A DNA stretch of 37,366 bases from an uncultured Bacilli bacterium (GCA_910585335.1 CAJUCU010000001.1:1-37366), one strand, 5' to 3'. Shown: positions 9,041-17,886, numbered from the stretch's first letter. The notes: generated by a model from the letters alone, not told the origin. Made by a program: numbers and translations.

Positions 9041-9076
9041 AAAGCGCTTTGACAATTTGTTTATTTGTTGTATACT
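9041..9076 (+). promoter_or_regulatory. Promoter of the lipoprotein gene with an overlapping palindrome
   Basis: TTGACA at 9049-9054, 16 bases, TATACT at 9071-9076. The perfect 10-bp palindrome AAAGCGCTTT (9041-9050) overlaps the -35 box and is a candidate operator. It resembles the core of a CcpA cre site but its flanks deviate from the consensus at three positions. Confidence 0.65.
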
Positions 9077-9098
9077 TATTTCATATTGAGGTGGATTT

Positions 9099-10013
9099 AT
9101 GAAAATTGATCATTTGCGTATTAATAATGCAGAACTTACTCACGCACTGAAAACTGGTAGAGGTTTGTTGTTAGCAACAGCACTTAGTCTTGCTCTTTCT
9201 GGATGCTCTAAGGAAGACTCTAAACAAGGTCCCGTTGAAACAAAAGATCTTACTACAATGTTTGACGACTATAATAAGGAAGATGCTATTCTTGTTGATA
9301 TAAAAGATATTAATGATTTGAATTTGATTTTATGTAATAATCAATGTAATTCGGAAATTTTTAATCGTACTTGTGAAAAGTTTAATGAAGCAGGAATTTC
9401 TATATCAGCTGCTTTTCCTGGAGATGAAATTTTAGAACAAGAAAATTCTACTATCATTACTATGGCTGGATGTATTTATGATAGTGAAGGAGTTATGATT
9501 TTAGGACAGTATAATAATGAGTTAAGCAATAACAGTGATATTTTAGCTCTTGGTCTTTCAAGAGGTTTAAAAAAGAACGATGTTACTGTGGATGGTATTC
9601 GTTCTGGTGTTTCTACTCTTACTAGTAATGGAAGTACAACTCGTATTCCTACGGCAACAGAGGCACACCTTGGTTTAGATAGTAGTTTTGCTGCCATTGC
9701 CCTTGGAACTAAAATTCATCCTAAGGAAACTGATAAAATCAGTGATGGTATTGTAGAAGGCGTGATTCGTGCTACTTACGAAATTCAAAAGAATCCAAAA
9801 GCCGATTATTTAAGACGGATTACTCCTGGGGATACTTTGGATGGACTTGCTCTTACGATGGGAGTGGATTCCAAGCGTTTAGTGGATGCCAATAAAAATT
9901 TAAGAGATGATTTCATTCAAGTCAACGATATGGTTCGACATCCTGATGCTTATCACCGTGAAGCATTTCAGTCTACCAATCATTTTTCTACGAATGCTGC
10001 TAAAATAAAATAA
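9099..10013 (+). CDS. Lipoprotein with a C-terminal LysM-like domain
   Basis: 304 aa. A hydrophobic stretch (about 22-35) ends in the lipobox L-A-L-S-G-C36, so the mature protein should be lipid-anchored outside the membrane. The middle (about 55-240) is unrecognised; its pattern of short strands and the late helix K-I-S-D-G-I-V-E-G-V-I-R recall a degenerate N-acetylmuramoyl amidase fold, but I see no catalytic His/Glu set. Residues ~245-290 (Y-L-R-R-I-T-P-G-D-T-L-D-G-L-A and N-K-N-L-R) look like a LysM peptidoglycan-binding module. The N-region of 21 residues before the hydrophobic core is long for a lipoprotein. ATG follows GAGGTGG. It is divergent from the DUF3048 operon and closed by a terminator. 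A cell-wall role is inferred only. Confidence 0.75.
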   Translation: MKIDHLRINNAELTHALKTGRGLLLATALSLALSGCSKEDSKQGPVETKDLTTMFDDYNKEDAILVDIKDINDLNLILCNNQCNSEIFNRTCEKFNEAGISISAAFPGDEILEQENSTIITMAGCIYDSEGVMILGQYNNELSNNSDILALGLSRGLKKNDVTVDGIRSGVSTLTSNGSTTRIPTATEAHLGLDSSFAAIALGTKIHPKETDKISDGIVEGVIRATYEIQKNPKADYLRRITPGDTLDGLALTMGVDSKRLVDANKNLRDDFIQVNDMVRHPDAYHREAFQSTNHFSTNAAKIK

Positions 10014-10034
10014 TCACTTCATTGTGATTTTTTT
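10012..10034. terminator. Bidirectional terminator between the lipoprotein and tetR-type genes
   Basis: AATCAC-TTCATT-GTGATT followed by TTTTT, overlapping the lipoprotein stop codon region; the convergent regulator gene ends at 10033. Confidence 0.75.
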
Positions 10035-10608
10035 ATTGCCATGAATGTTCCGAGATTAACTCATCTAAATATGTAATTATATCTTCTCTTTTATATCTAT
10101 TCTTACTTTTTAGCCATTCAAATCCAATATGAATAATTGCTCCCAAATAAAACTTTGCCCTAAACTCTGCTGGAACTGCTTTTTTTGTAGCTGAACTGGT
10201 TTGTTCTAATCTTTTGGTAATATCTTCGTTTACCGTATCATAAACCATATCCATTGCAATACTGTTTCTGTTGTTAATCATAATCGACTTATAGATTTCT
10301 TTTTTATCTTCCATATGATTCATTAGTAATTTAATCAGTTCTATGTAATATTCTTTAGAAGTGGATATATTTTTATTTTTTGATAGTTCTTCTACTAAAT
10401 TTTCACTTAAATTATGAATTAAAGAATCTAGAAGCATATACTTATCTTCAAAATGTGTATAAAATGTCGAGCGATTTACACAAGCTTTGGTACAAATATC
10501 AGAAACTTTGATATTCTCAAAAGGTTTTTCTTTCATTATATTTAATATTGCCTCATATAGGCACTTTTTTGTTTTGATCACTCTTAAGTCTTCTTTTTGC
10601 TTTTTCAT
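10033..10608 (-). CDS. TetR/AcrR-family transcriptional regulator
   Basis: 191 aa with the N-terminal TetR helix-turn-helix: A-I-L-N-I-M-K-E-K-P-F-E-N-I-K-V-S-D-I-C then A-C-V-N-R-S-T-F-Y-T-H-F-E-D-K (about 18-52). The C-terminal helical ligand domain (about 60-190) resembles that of DhaS-like TetR proteins. An upstream in-frame ATG exists at 10707, but the start at 10608 has a proper GGTGAT site and lies just after the minus-strand promoter at 10625-10654, so the shorter form is preferred. It is divergent from the MMPL transporter gene, and a palindrome sits over both -35 boxes, so it probably represses itself and the transporter. The ligand is unknown. Confidence 0.9.
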   Translation of the reverse strand: MKKQKEDLRVIKTKKCLYEAILNIMKEKPFENIKVSDICTKACVNRSTFYTHFEDKYMLLDSLIHNLSENLVEELSKNKNISTSKEYYIELIKLLMNHMEDKKEIYKSIMINNRNSIAMDMVYDTVNEDITKRLEQTSSATKKAVPAEFRAKFYLGAIIHIGFEWLKSKNRYKREDIITYLDELISEHSWQ

Positions 10609-10624
10609 ATTATCACCAATCTTT

Positions 10625-10677
10625 ATTATAAACCTTTCATTATTAAGTTGACAATACAAATGTCTGTTATTTATTAT
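10625..10677. promoter_or_regulatory. Overlapping divergent promoters with a shared palindromic operator
   Basis: Plus strand: TTGACA at 10648-10653, 18 bases, TATTAT at 10672-10677, toward the MMPL gene. Minus strand: TTGTCA (complement of 10649-10654), 18 bases, TATAAT (complement of 10625-10630), toward the TetR gene. The inverted repeat GACA-N7-TGTC (10650-10664) covers both -35 boxes, as expected for a TetR operator. A second possible -10 (TATAAT, 10749-10754) lies nearer the MMPL start but without a good -35. Confidence 0.65.
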
Positions 10678-10777
10678 ACATTTTTTGCTTTTCTGTTGCT
10701 TATCCAACTCTTTTTCATTTTTATCGCTGTTCCTTGGTCTTATTTACATATAATGTAGAAGCAAAGGGAGGAATTTT

Positions 10778-12829
10778 ATGAAAAAGATTGCTTATTTTAT
10801 TTCAAATCATTGTTTGGGAATTGTTGTTATTTCCCTTTTGTTATTGCTTCCCGCTTTGTGGGGATATCAAAACACTAAAATTAACTATGATATTTTAGTT
10901 TATCTACCAGAGGATATTGATACTGTGAAAGGTCAAAATATTTTAGCAAATGAATTTGGAATTGGTGCCTTTTCTTTTGTTACGATTGATAAGATGGAAA
11001 ATTCAGATATCTTAGAATTAGAGAACAAAATCAAAAAAATTGATGGTGTATTAAAAACTTTTAGTGTTGCCGATGTTACAGATGCTACTATTCCATTGTC
11101 ACTTTTACCTAATAGTATTAAAGAAAAAGTTTTTCATGACGATGAAACTGTCATTTTGGTTACATTTAAAAATTCTATTTCTGATATTCAAACAATGGAA
11201 GCTGTTGAAAATTTAAGGCATACAGTAAAAAAAGCTACTACTGTTAGTGGAATGACTGCTATGGTACTAGATACAATGGAATTATCGAACCAAGAAATTA
11301 TAGCTTATATTATCATTGCTGTTTCTTTATGTCTTTTTGTTCTAATCATTGCTACTGATTCTTATTTTGTTCCTTTTTTCTTACTTGGAAACATTGGAGT
11401 TGCTATTCTTTATAATATAGGAACTAATATATTCTTAGGAGAAATTTCTTATATTACAAAAGCGATTACTGCTGTACTACAACTAGGTGTTACTACTGAT
11501 TTTTCTATTTTTCTATATCATAAATATGAACATGCCAAAAGGCTAGAAACAAATAAAAAGTTGGCTATGGCCTATGCAATTGAAGAGACTTTTAAATCTA
11601 TTTTAGGTTCTTCTCTTACTACTATTGCTGGTTTTATTGCTTTATGCTTTATGGATTTAACACTTGGACGAGATATTGGGCTTGTTATGGCCAAAGGTGT
11701 TATTTGTGGATTAGTTACTGTTCTTACTTTATTTCCAGCACTTCTTTTGGTTTTTGATAAACAAATCGAGAAAACAAAACATCAAACTTTTTTTCCACAG
11801 TTTAAAAATATTCAGAATTTTACGATTCGACATAAAAATATCATATTAATTCTATTTCTTATTCTTTTTGTTCCTGCACTTTTTGGTAATAATCATTATG
11901 AAGTTTATTATAAACTAGATAAATCTCTTCCTAGTGATCTTCCTAGTCAGGTTGCTAACTCCCGTTTGGCACGTCATTTTCATATTATCTCACCAGAAAT
12001 TATTTTAATCGATCGTAACTTAAAGAACAACGAGTTAGAAGAACTTACTTACCATCTTGAAGAAATTCCTGGAATTGATTTGGTTCTTGCTCCTACTACT
12101 TTACTAGATTTTGGAATCCCCCTTGAAATGTTACCCAAAGATCTCATTTCTCTTTTCCAAGATGATCGTTATCAGCTTATTCTATTAAACTCTACCTATG
12201 AAGTGGCAAGTAAAGAATTAAATCTACAAATTGATGAAATTTCTAAGCTTGTTAAAAGTTATGATGAAAATGCCATTATTGCAGGAGAAGGTGCACTTAC
12301 CAAAGATTTAGTAGAAATTGCAGATCATGATTTTAAAATAGTCAATTATATTTCTATTGTAGTTATTTTTATCTTGATGTTACTTGTTTTAAAATCTGTT
12401 AGTTTACCTTTTATTTTAGTGGTAACTATTGAATTTTCTATTTTCCTTAACATGGCTCTTTCTTATTATACTAATACTACACTTCCTTTTATTGCCTCTA
12501 TTGTTATTGGGACGATTCAGTTAGGAGCCACCATTGATTATGCTATTTTAATGTCTACTAAATATTTGGAGAACCGAAAAAGAATCCATCATAAGAATGA
12601 GGCTATGAAAGAAACACTTCAAAAAACAATACCTTCCATTATTGTATCAGCACTTTGCTTTTTTGCAGCTACCTTTGGTGTCGCTATTTACTCTAAGATT
12701 GATATGATAGCTTCCATTTGTCGTCTTTTATCAAGAGGGGCTATGATTAGTATGCTTTCTGTTACTTTTATTTTACCAGCTTTGCTTTTGACATTTGATA
12801 AATTGATTATGAAAACAACAAAAAATTAG
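10778..12829 (+). CDS. MMPL/RND-family membrane transporter
   Basis: 683 aa with two homologous halves, each one span, a ~130-aa extracellular loop and five spans. The first span (about 8-28) is followed by K-I-N-Y-D-I-L-V-Y-L-P-E-D; spans 2-6 lie at about 165-325 with V-T-T-D-F-S-I-F-L-Y-H-K-Y-E, the counterpart of the proton-relay region. The second half begins near 350 and repeats the pattern, including L-G-A-T-I-D-Y-A-I-L. This is the Gram-positive MMPL/YdfJ-like form. Such proteins export lipids, peptides or drugs using the proton gradient. The ATG follows GGGAGGA. The next gene starts 16 bases downstream and encodes a secreted coiled-coil partner; both are likely repressed by the divergent TetR protein. 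Confidence 0.92.
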   Translation: MKKIAYFISNHCLGIVVISLLLLLPALWGYQNTKINYDILVYLPEDIDTVKGQNILANEFGIGAFSFVTIDKMENSDILELENKIKKIDGVLKTFSVADVTDATIPLSLLPNSIKEKVFHDDETVILVTFKNSISDIQTMEAVENLRHTVKKATTVSGMTAMVLDTMELSNQEIIAYIIIAVSLCLFVLIIATDSYFVPFFLLGNIGVAILYNIGTNIFLGEISYITKAITAVLQLGVTTDFSIFLYHKYEHAKRLETNKKLAMAYAIEETFKSILGSSLTTIAGFIALCFMDLTLGRDIGLVMAKGVICGLVTVLTLFPALLLVFDKQIEKTKHQTFFPQFKNIQNFTIRHKNIILILFLILFVPALFGNNHYEVYYKLDKSLPSDLPSQVANSRLARHFHIISPEIILIDRNLKNNELEELTYHLEEIPGIDLVLAPTTLLDFGIPLEMLPKDLISLFQDDRYQLILLNSTYEVASKELNLQIDEISKLVKSYDENAIIAGEGALTKDLVEIADHDFKIVNYISIVVIFILMLLVLKSVSLPFILVVTIEFSIFLNMALSYYTNTTLPFIASIVIGTIQLGATIDYAILMSTKYLENRKRIHHKNEAMKETLQKTIPSIIVSALCFFAATFGVAIYSKIDMIASICRLLSRGAMISMLSVTFILPALLLTFDKLIMKTTKN

Positions 12830-12845
12830 AAATGAGGGATATATT

Positions 12846-14438
12846 ATGAAAAAGAAAAAATTAATGTTTACTACCTTTGTTATCGCGAGTTTTATGATGA
12901 TACCAACTTGTGCTTCGGCACTAACAAAGAGTGAGACTATTTACTCCAATTTAGGCTATGATGGAAAGGTGTTACAGTCATCGGTTTCTAATCACTTAAC
13001 GTTTTTAGAAGAACATGAAGAGGTAGATGATACTCTTTTGAAGGATATTTTAAATATTAATGGTGATGAAAAATTTAAGGTAGATGGAAATAAGATTATC
13101 TGGGAAAATAAGGGCCGTGATATTTTCTATCGTGGTACCAGTGATACTTTACTACCTATAGAGATAGAAATAGAATATTTTCTAAATGGCAAAAAAATGA
13201 AGCCAGAAAAGATGCTTGGTAAATCTGGGGAGATAAAAATTATTTATCATTTTATAAACAAGGATAAAAAGATAGTACAAATTGCTAATAAAAATGAAGT
13301 GCTCTATACTCCATTTGTTGTTAGTATTGGAACTATTGTAGAAGGGAAAGAGAATAAGAACTTCTCTATTACCAATGGAAAAGTAATTTCTACAGGAACT
13401 CGCAATATGATTCTTGGTCTTTCTTCTCCAGGGTTATATGAGAGCACTGGCATAGAGTCATTGAAAAGTTTAGATGATATTACTCTAACTTATTCTACTT
13501 CTCACTTTACTTTACAAACCGCTTATATTGTAGCTTCCCCAAAGTTTCTTAGTTCCAAAGAAATCACAAAACTAGAAAAGATGGATGAGATTTTTCAAAA
13601 CATGCAAGCGCTTGATGAGAATATGGAAAAATTAGTTTCTAGTACAGAAGAGCTTTCTAATGGTACTAATACTCTCTATGATGGTAGTAAGTCGCTTCGT
13701 TATAATACAGGAAAAATAAAAGATGCTTCTTCTCAATTAAAAAATGGAACTATTCAACTCAATCAAGGACTTACGACTTTAAAAAATGCTATTTTACAAA
13801 TGAAGAGAGATATTGAAAAGCAATTACAAGGGAAAAGTATCAATGAAGTTGTTGCTACTCTTCAAAATTTGAAAGCACAAAATAAAGCAGTTTCAGAAAC
13901 TACTTTACTAAAAACAGGAAAAAGTTTTGCTGAATTACAAACTATTTATGTTCAAAATAATCTTCAAAACTATCAAGGCCAAGGTGATACGGATCCACTT
14001 GTTTCTATTAAAAATGCTTACGAACTTATCTCACTACTTCATAGCAACAATTTAGCAATTGATATTAGTCTTTCTGTATTCTCTTCGTTTCAACAAGTTG
14101 ATATCCTCCTTTCTAGTATTGAACAACTAGAAACTGGGGCATTTACTTTGAAGACTGGAGTCACTACTATGGAAGATAGTATGGCGAAATTATATCAAGG
14201 TTCTACGGAAATTGAAAACGGGATGAAAAAATTGATGGATGGTAGTTACAGTTTAAAAAATGGAACCAAATTATTCCAAGAACAAGGAATCCAACCGCTT
14301 GTTCGTTATAGTGAAACTGTAAAAAAATATAGTAATAAAATAGAGGCCTTAAGTAATCTTAGTAAAGAATATAACGGCTTTGCCTCTCATAATAGTGATT
14401 CTACTGTATTTGTTTATACGATTTCCTCTATTCAATAA
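12846..14438 (+). CDS. Secreted YhgE/Pip-like coiled-coil protein, MMPL partner
   Basis: 530 aa with a signal peptide (about 1-26; M-K-K-K-K-L then hydrophobic, ending C-A-S-A). The first ~230 residues form a beta-rich domain (G-K-S-G-E-I-K-I-I-Y-H-F and similar strands). From ~245 the protein is helical with repeats of the type L-S-N-G-T-N-T-L-Y-D-G-S-K-S-L, Q-L-K-N-G-T-I-Q-L-N-Q-G and K-L-M-D-G-S-Y-S-L-K-N-G, the pattern seen in the ectodomain of YhgE/Pip and related phage-infection proteins. Unlike classical YhgE it has no C-terminal membrane spans. It lies 16 bases after the MMPL gene, so a complex at the cell surface is likely. The molecular role is not known. Confidence 0.82.
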   Translation: MKKKKLMFTTFVIASFMMIPTCASALTKSETIYSNLGYDGKVLQSSVSNHLTFLEEHEEVDDTLLKDILNINGDEKFKVDGNKIIWENKGRDIFYRGTSDTLLPIEIEIEYFLNGKKMKPEKMLGKSGEIKIIYHFINKDKKIVQIANKNEVLYTPFVVSIGTIVEGKENKNFSITNGKVISTGTRNMILGLSSPGLYESTGIESLKSLDDITLTYSTSHFTLQTAYIVASPKFLSSKEITKLEKMDEIFQNMQALDENMEKLVSSTEELSNGTNTLYDGSKSLRYNTGKIKDASSQLKNGTIQLNQGLTTLKNAILQMKRDIEKQLQGKSINEVVATLQNLKAQNKAVSETTLLKTGKSFAELQTIYVQNNLQNYQGQGDTDPLVSIKNAYELISLLHSNNLAIDISLSVFSSFQQVDILLSSIEQLETGAFTLKTGVTTMEDSMAKLYQGSTEIENGMKKLMDGSYSLKNGTKLFQEQGIQPLVRYSETVKKYSNKIEALSNLSKEYNGFASHNSDSTVFVYTISSIQ

Positions 14439-14534
14439 CCCTTTCTTTGTTTTTTATTGCTACTAGTCCAGTAGTTTCAAAATAAATTAGTTTAAAAAGT
14501 ATGAATACTACAAACCGGAAATATATTACTTTAG

Positions 14535-14561
14535 GAAAAGATTCATAATCTTTTCTTTTTT
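14535..14561 (+). terminator. Terminator after the MMPL operon
   Basis: GAAAAGAT / ATCTTTTC stem (14535-14542 and 14548-14555) followed by a T run that ends at the CIRCE-like site. Confidence 0.75.
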
Positions 14562-14601
14562 AGCACTCTTGCTTGACTTTTGCTAAAAGCGGTGCTACGA
14601 T
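14560..14601 (+). promoter_or_regulatory. htpG promoter overlapped by a CIRCE-like (HrcA) operator
   Basis: TTAGCACTC (14560-14568), 9 bases, TTTTGCTAA (14578-14586). The left arm matches the CIRCE consensus fully; the right arm matches six of nine (TGCTAA). The -35 TTGACT (14573-14578) lies in the spacer, then 17 bases to TACGAT (14596-14601). A further inverted repeat GTTAG-N6-CTAAC follows just downstream at about 14608-14623. CIRCE is the HrcA operator of heat-shock genes, consistent with the gene it controls. Confidence 0.75.
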
Positions 14602-14654
14602 AAATTTGTTAGCATTTACTAACAAGAAATTTTAGGAAAAGAGTTGATTAAGAG

Positions 14655-16511
14655 ATGAAAAAACAGTTTAGAGCAGAGTCTAAAAAGCTTTTAGATATGA
14701 TGATCCATTCTATTTATACAAACAAGGAAATTTTTCTTCGTGAACTTATTTCTAATGCCAGTGATGCACTAGATAAACTTTCTTATGAGAGTTTAACCAA
14801 TCAAGATATGAAATGGGAGAAAAAAGAATTAGAAATTCGTCTTATTCCTGATAAAGAAGCACGTACTTTAACTATTACTGATAATGGAATTGGGATGACG
14901 AAGGAAGAGTTAGAAGAAAATTTAGGTACTATCGCTAAGAGTGGTTCTGAACTTTTCAAAGAAAATATGAGCGATGATAAAAATATGTCTATCATTGGAC
15001 AATTTGGTGTTGGTTTTTATTCTGCTTTTATGGTTAGTGATAAAGTTTTAGTTTCTAGCAAATCGGTTCACAGTGATCAAGCTTATACTTGGACTTCTAC
15101 TGGTGCTGATGGCTATACTATAAAAGAGGGAGAAAAAGAAGACAATGGTACTAGTATTACTCTTTATTTAAAAGAAAATACGGATGAAGAAAAGTATGAT
15201 GAGTTTTTAGAAGAGTTTAAACTTGAGGGTTTAATTAAGAAATATTCTGATTATATTCATTATCCTATTCGCATGATGGTAGCAGGAACAAATGAAAAAG
15301 AAGAACTAGAAGATAAGACGTTAAATAGTATGATACCTATTTGGCAGAAAAAGAAAAAAGATGTAAAAGAAGAGGAATATAATGACTTTTATATCGATAA
15401 ATTCTATGACTATGAAAAGCCACTTCGTGTGATTCAAAGCGATATTGAAGGGCTTACTAGTTATAAGGCACTTTTATTTATTCCAAGTCATGCTCCTTTT
15501 GACTATTATAGTAAAAATTTTGAAAAGGGATTACAACTTTATTCTCGTGGAGTTCTTATTATGGATAAATGTAGTGACCTACTTCCAGATCACTTCAGTT
15601 TTGTAAAAGGAATTGTCGACAGTGAAGATATTTCATTAAATATTTCTCGTGAGACACTACAAGATAACCACAAACTTGGTATTATTGCTAAGAGTCTAGA
15701 AACAAAGATTCGTAAAGAACTTACTACTATGTTAGAAGAAAATCGTGATGATTATGAAAAATTCTATGATGACTTTGGAATGCAATTAAAATATGGTATT
15801 TATAGTAGTTATGGAATGAATAAAGAAACACTTCAGGATTTACTCCTTTTCTACTCTTCTCATGATAAAAAATATATTACTTTAAAAGAATATATTGAAA
15901 GAATGATAGAGGGACAAGATAAGATTTATTATGCCTGTGGAGAGTCTCTTGATAAAATTGACTTACTTCCACAAGTAGAACGGGTAAAAGAAAAATATGA
16001 AATTTTATATCTTACCAACTCTATGGATGAATTTGTATTAAAAAGTATGATGAATTATAACTCTACTCCATTTTTAAATATTTCAGATGAAAGCCTAGAT
16101 TTGGATAGTGAAGAGGAACGTGATGCTTTGAAGAAGTCTAATGAAGAGTCCAAAGATATGTTTTCTATTATGACAGATGCACTTAACAAAGAAGTAGAAG
16201 CAATTCAGTTTACACATAAGCTAAAAAAACATCCTGTATGTTTAACTTCTAAAGGAGAAGTTTCTGTAGAGATGGAAAAGACTTTAAAAGAGATGCCAAA
16301 TGGTGAAGGAATTAAAGCCCAAACCATTATGGAGATTAATGAATCTCATCCAATTGCAGAAAAACTAAAAGCTTTATATCAAGAAGAAAATAAAGAAGAG
16401 TTAGCACAATATACTAAAATTTTATATGCTCAGGCAAGATTAATTGAAGGATTAAGTCTTGATAATCCAACAGAAATTAGTAATCTAGTTTGCGAAATTA
16501 TGGCGAAATAA
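14655..16511 (+). CDS. htpG: Molecular chaperone HtpG (Hsp90)
   Basis: 618 aa, complete. The N-terminal GHKL ATPase shows E-L-I-S-N-A-S-D-A-L-D-K (about 29-40), D-N-G-I-G-M-T (about 76-82), and G-Q-F-G-V-G-F-Y-S-A-F (about 114-124). The middle domain has G-L-T-S-Y-K-A-L-L-F-I-P and L-Y-S-R-G-V-L-I-M-D, including the conserved Arg, followed by S-E-D-I-S-L-N-I-S-R-E-T-L-Q and the C-terminal dimerisation domain. It is an ATP-driven dimeric cytoplasmic chaperone that remodels client proteins under stress. It is monocistronic between two terminators, and a CIRCE-like operator over its promoter implies control by HrcA with the dnaK/groE group. In Bacillus subtilis htpG is instead outside the CIRCE regulon, so the site here is notable. 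Confidence 0.98.
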   Translation: MKKQFRAESKKLLDMMIHSIYTNKEIFLRELISNASDALDKLSYESLTNQDMKWEKKELEIRLIPDKEARTLTITDNGIGMTKEELEENLGTIAKSGSELFKENMSDDKNMSIIGQFGVGFYSAFMVSDKVLVSSKSVHSDQAYTWTSTGADGYTIKEGEKEDNGTSITLYLKENTDEEKYDEFLEEFKLEGLIKKYSDYIHYPIRMMVAGTNEKEELEDKTLNSMIPIWQKKKKDVKEEEYNDFYIDKFYDYEKPLRVIQSDIEGLTSYKALLFIPSHAPFDYYSKNFEKGLQLYSRGVLIMDKCSDLLPDHFSFVKGIVDSEDISLNISRETLQDNHKLGIIAKSLETKIRKELTTMLEENRDDYEKFYDDFGMQLKYGIYSSYGMNKETLQDLLLFYSSHDKKYITLKEYIERMIEGQDKIYYACGESLDKIDLLPQVERVKEKYEILYLTNSMDEFVLKSMMNYNSTPFLNISDESLDLDSEEERDALKKSNEESKDMFSIMTDALNKEVEAIQFTHKLKKHPVCLTSKGEVSVEMEKTLKEMPNGEGIKAQTIMEINESHPIAEKLKALYQEENKEELAQYTKILYAQARLIEGLSLDNPTEISNLVCEIMAK

Positions 16512-16545
16512 AGAACGTTTTCTATCAAAGAAACGTTCTTTTTTA
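16511..16545. terminator. Bidirectional terminator between htpG and the Nudix gene
   Basis: 10-bp perfect stem AAGAACGTTT / AAACGTTCTT with a 10-nt loop and a T run on each side; the two convergent genes end within or beside it. Confidence 0.9.
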
Positions 16546-17091
16546 CATTCTAAATAAGTAGTTGGCAAGTTCATCATAGCACTCATCCCTTGGTACTAAA
16601 ATATTTTGTTCTCGCATATCGTTCAATTCACTGATGCTAACAAATTTAATTGCTTGTACTTCACTTGCTTGAAATCTTAAATTATCCGTTGTTAGTCCAT
16701 TTTGTCTTAGTATGAAAAAATCATAAAACTGTCTATCATAGTGTTCTTCACTGACTTTTTCTTCTTTTCTAAACGAAAACATAAATCTAAAGTCTTTTAC
16801 TTCTACACTATATCCGAGAGAAACACTTACTTCTTCGCTGATTTCTCTTGTTGCAGCAGTTAGAGAATCTTGTCCTGCAGATAAATGACCTGTGACGGAA
16901 ATGTCCCATTTTCCGGGATTTTTGTCTTTATTATCACTTCGCTGTTGAATTAAAACTTCATTTTTATCATTTATAATAGCTACTACAATAATACGGTGCC
17001 ATAAGCCTCTTTTATGAACTTCTTTTCGTGTTAAAATTTCTCCTGTCTTAATACCATTTTCGTCTAATACATCTATTAGTTCTTCTTTCAT
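16543..17091 (-). CDS. Nudix hydrolase (IDI/YfcD-like)
   Basis: 182 aa. The N-terminal strand-turn E-L-I-D-V-L-D-E-N-G and the segment R-G-L-W-H-R-I-I-V-V are typical of the isopentenyl-diphosphate-isomerase-like Nudix branch (YfcD type). The Nudix box lies at about 68-90 with R82-E-I-S-E-E87 intact, so metal binding is retained, but the Glu usual at the end of G-x5-E is Gln74. Such enzymes hydrolyse a nucleoside diphosphate linked to another group; the substrate is not predictable. It converges on htpG, sharing the terminator. The ATG has a GGAGG-type ribosome binding site. Length is normal. Confidence 0.9.
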   Translation of the reverse strand: MKEELIDVLDENGIKTGEILTRKEVHKRGLWHRIIVVAIINDKNEVLIQQRSDNKDKNPGKWDISVTGHLSAGQDSLTAATREISEEVSVSLGYSVEVKDFRFMFSFRKEEKVSEEHYDRQFYDFFILRQNGLTTDNLRFQASEVQAIKFVSISELNDMREQNILVPRDECYDELANYLFRM

Positions 17092-17176
17092 ACTCTTTCC
17101 TCCTATATGGAATTATATCATATATATTAGATTTCGTTGAATATACTTCTTTATTTTTGCTCTATTTTAACTTATT

Positions 17177-17821
17177 TTATCTTACTTTTTGTCTTACTAA
17201 TTTTTCTTGTTTTATCTCTTTTGCTATCTGAGAGGCTTTTTCTACAAACTGCTCTTCTGTTCCTTCATTATTTAGGACATAATCAAACGGAAAATCCTCT
17301 ATCATCCTAGGTTTAGTTTTTGTAATTTCAAAATATTGTTCCTCTGAAAACGGACTAGAATAGGCTGTGTTATCTCCTATAATTGTAAAATCCTTCTGTT
17401 GATAGTTTACTTTTCTACTTTGGATTCTTCTTATATTGTCTTCATCACAGGAATTAATTTTAATATGAATTGGTATATAGCCACATATTTTTGCAAGTTT
17501 ACTTGATAATATGAGTTCTCTTTGGTGATTAAAATCTCTATCTAGTACAAATGAGGCTCGATTTATCATTAGTTTCATTAATCTTTCGCTATTAATTTTT
17601 AACACTTCTCGTTCTATTTGTCTTCTATTTTTCATTTCTTGACATTGCAAATAATATGTCCTGACGTAGTCATTGCTTAGTAAAAATATTTTTAGTTCTC
17701 TTGATAGTTGTTGAGCCAGCAATGTTTTTCCAGCACCACTTTGGCCTGTCATTGTAATGAAGCATGGGACTTGATATTTTTCTATATTGTGTAATTGTAT
17801 TTTCCTTATACTTTCTTTCAT
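17177..17821 (-). CDS. P-loop kinase-like protein (AAA_33/zeta-type fold)
   Basis: 214 aa. Walker A G26-Q-S-G-A-G-K-T33 follows a short N-terminal lead and the strand P-C-F-I-T-M-T. A second motif L-S-N-D-Y-V-R (about 48-54) and V-L-D-R-D-F-N (about 92-98) fit the substrate and Walker B positions of small-molecule kinases of the AAA_33 group, which also includes zeta toxins. A lid-like R-R-I-Q-S-R-K (about 131-137) supports a nucleotide kinase fold. No antitoxin-like partner adjoins, so a kinase for a sugar, nucleotide or RNA end is more likely than a toxin. AAGGGGG ribosome binding site before ATG. Target unknown. Confidence 0.8.
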   Translation of the reverse strand: MKESIRKIQLHNIEKYQVPCFITMTGQSGAGKTLLAQQLSRELKIFLLSNDYVRTYYLQCQEMKNRRQIEREVLKINSERLMKLMINRASFVLDRDFNHQRELILSSKLAKICGYIPIHIKINSCDEDNIRRIQSRKVNYQQKDFTIIGDNTAYSSPFSEEQYFEITKTKPRMIEDFPFDYVLNNEGTEEQFVEKASQIAKEIKQEKLVRQKVR

Positions 17822-17886
17822 ATTAGTCCCCCTTGAACGTTCTTTATTATACTATATTTTAATTATAAGCACAATAAAAAAGAAGT

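Noticed and set aside
9041..9054. CcpA cre site over the -35 of the lipoprotein gene.
   Set aside because: The palindromic centre fits but the outer TG and CA positions do not; three mismatches to the consensus.
17177..17821. Zeta-type toxin of a toxin-antitoxin pair.
   Set aside because: Only the generic P-loop kinase motifs are present and no antitoxin gene adjoins.
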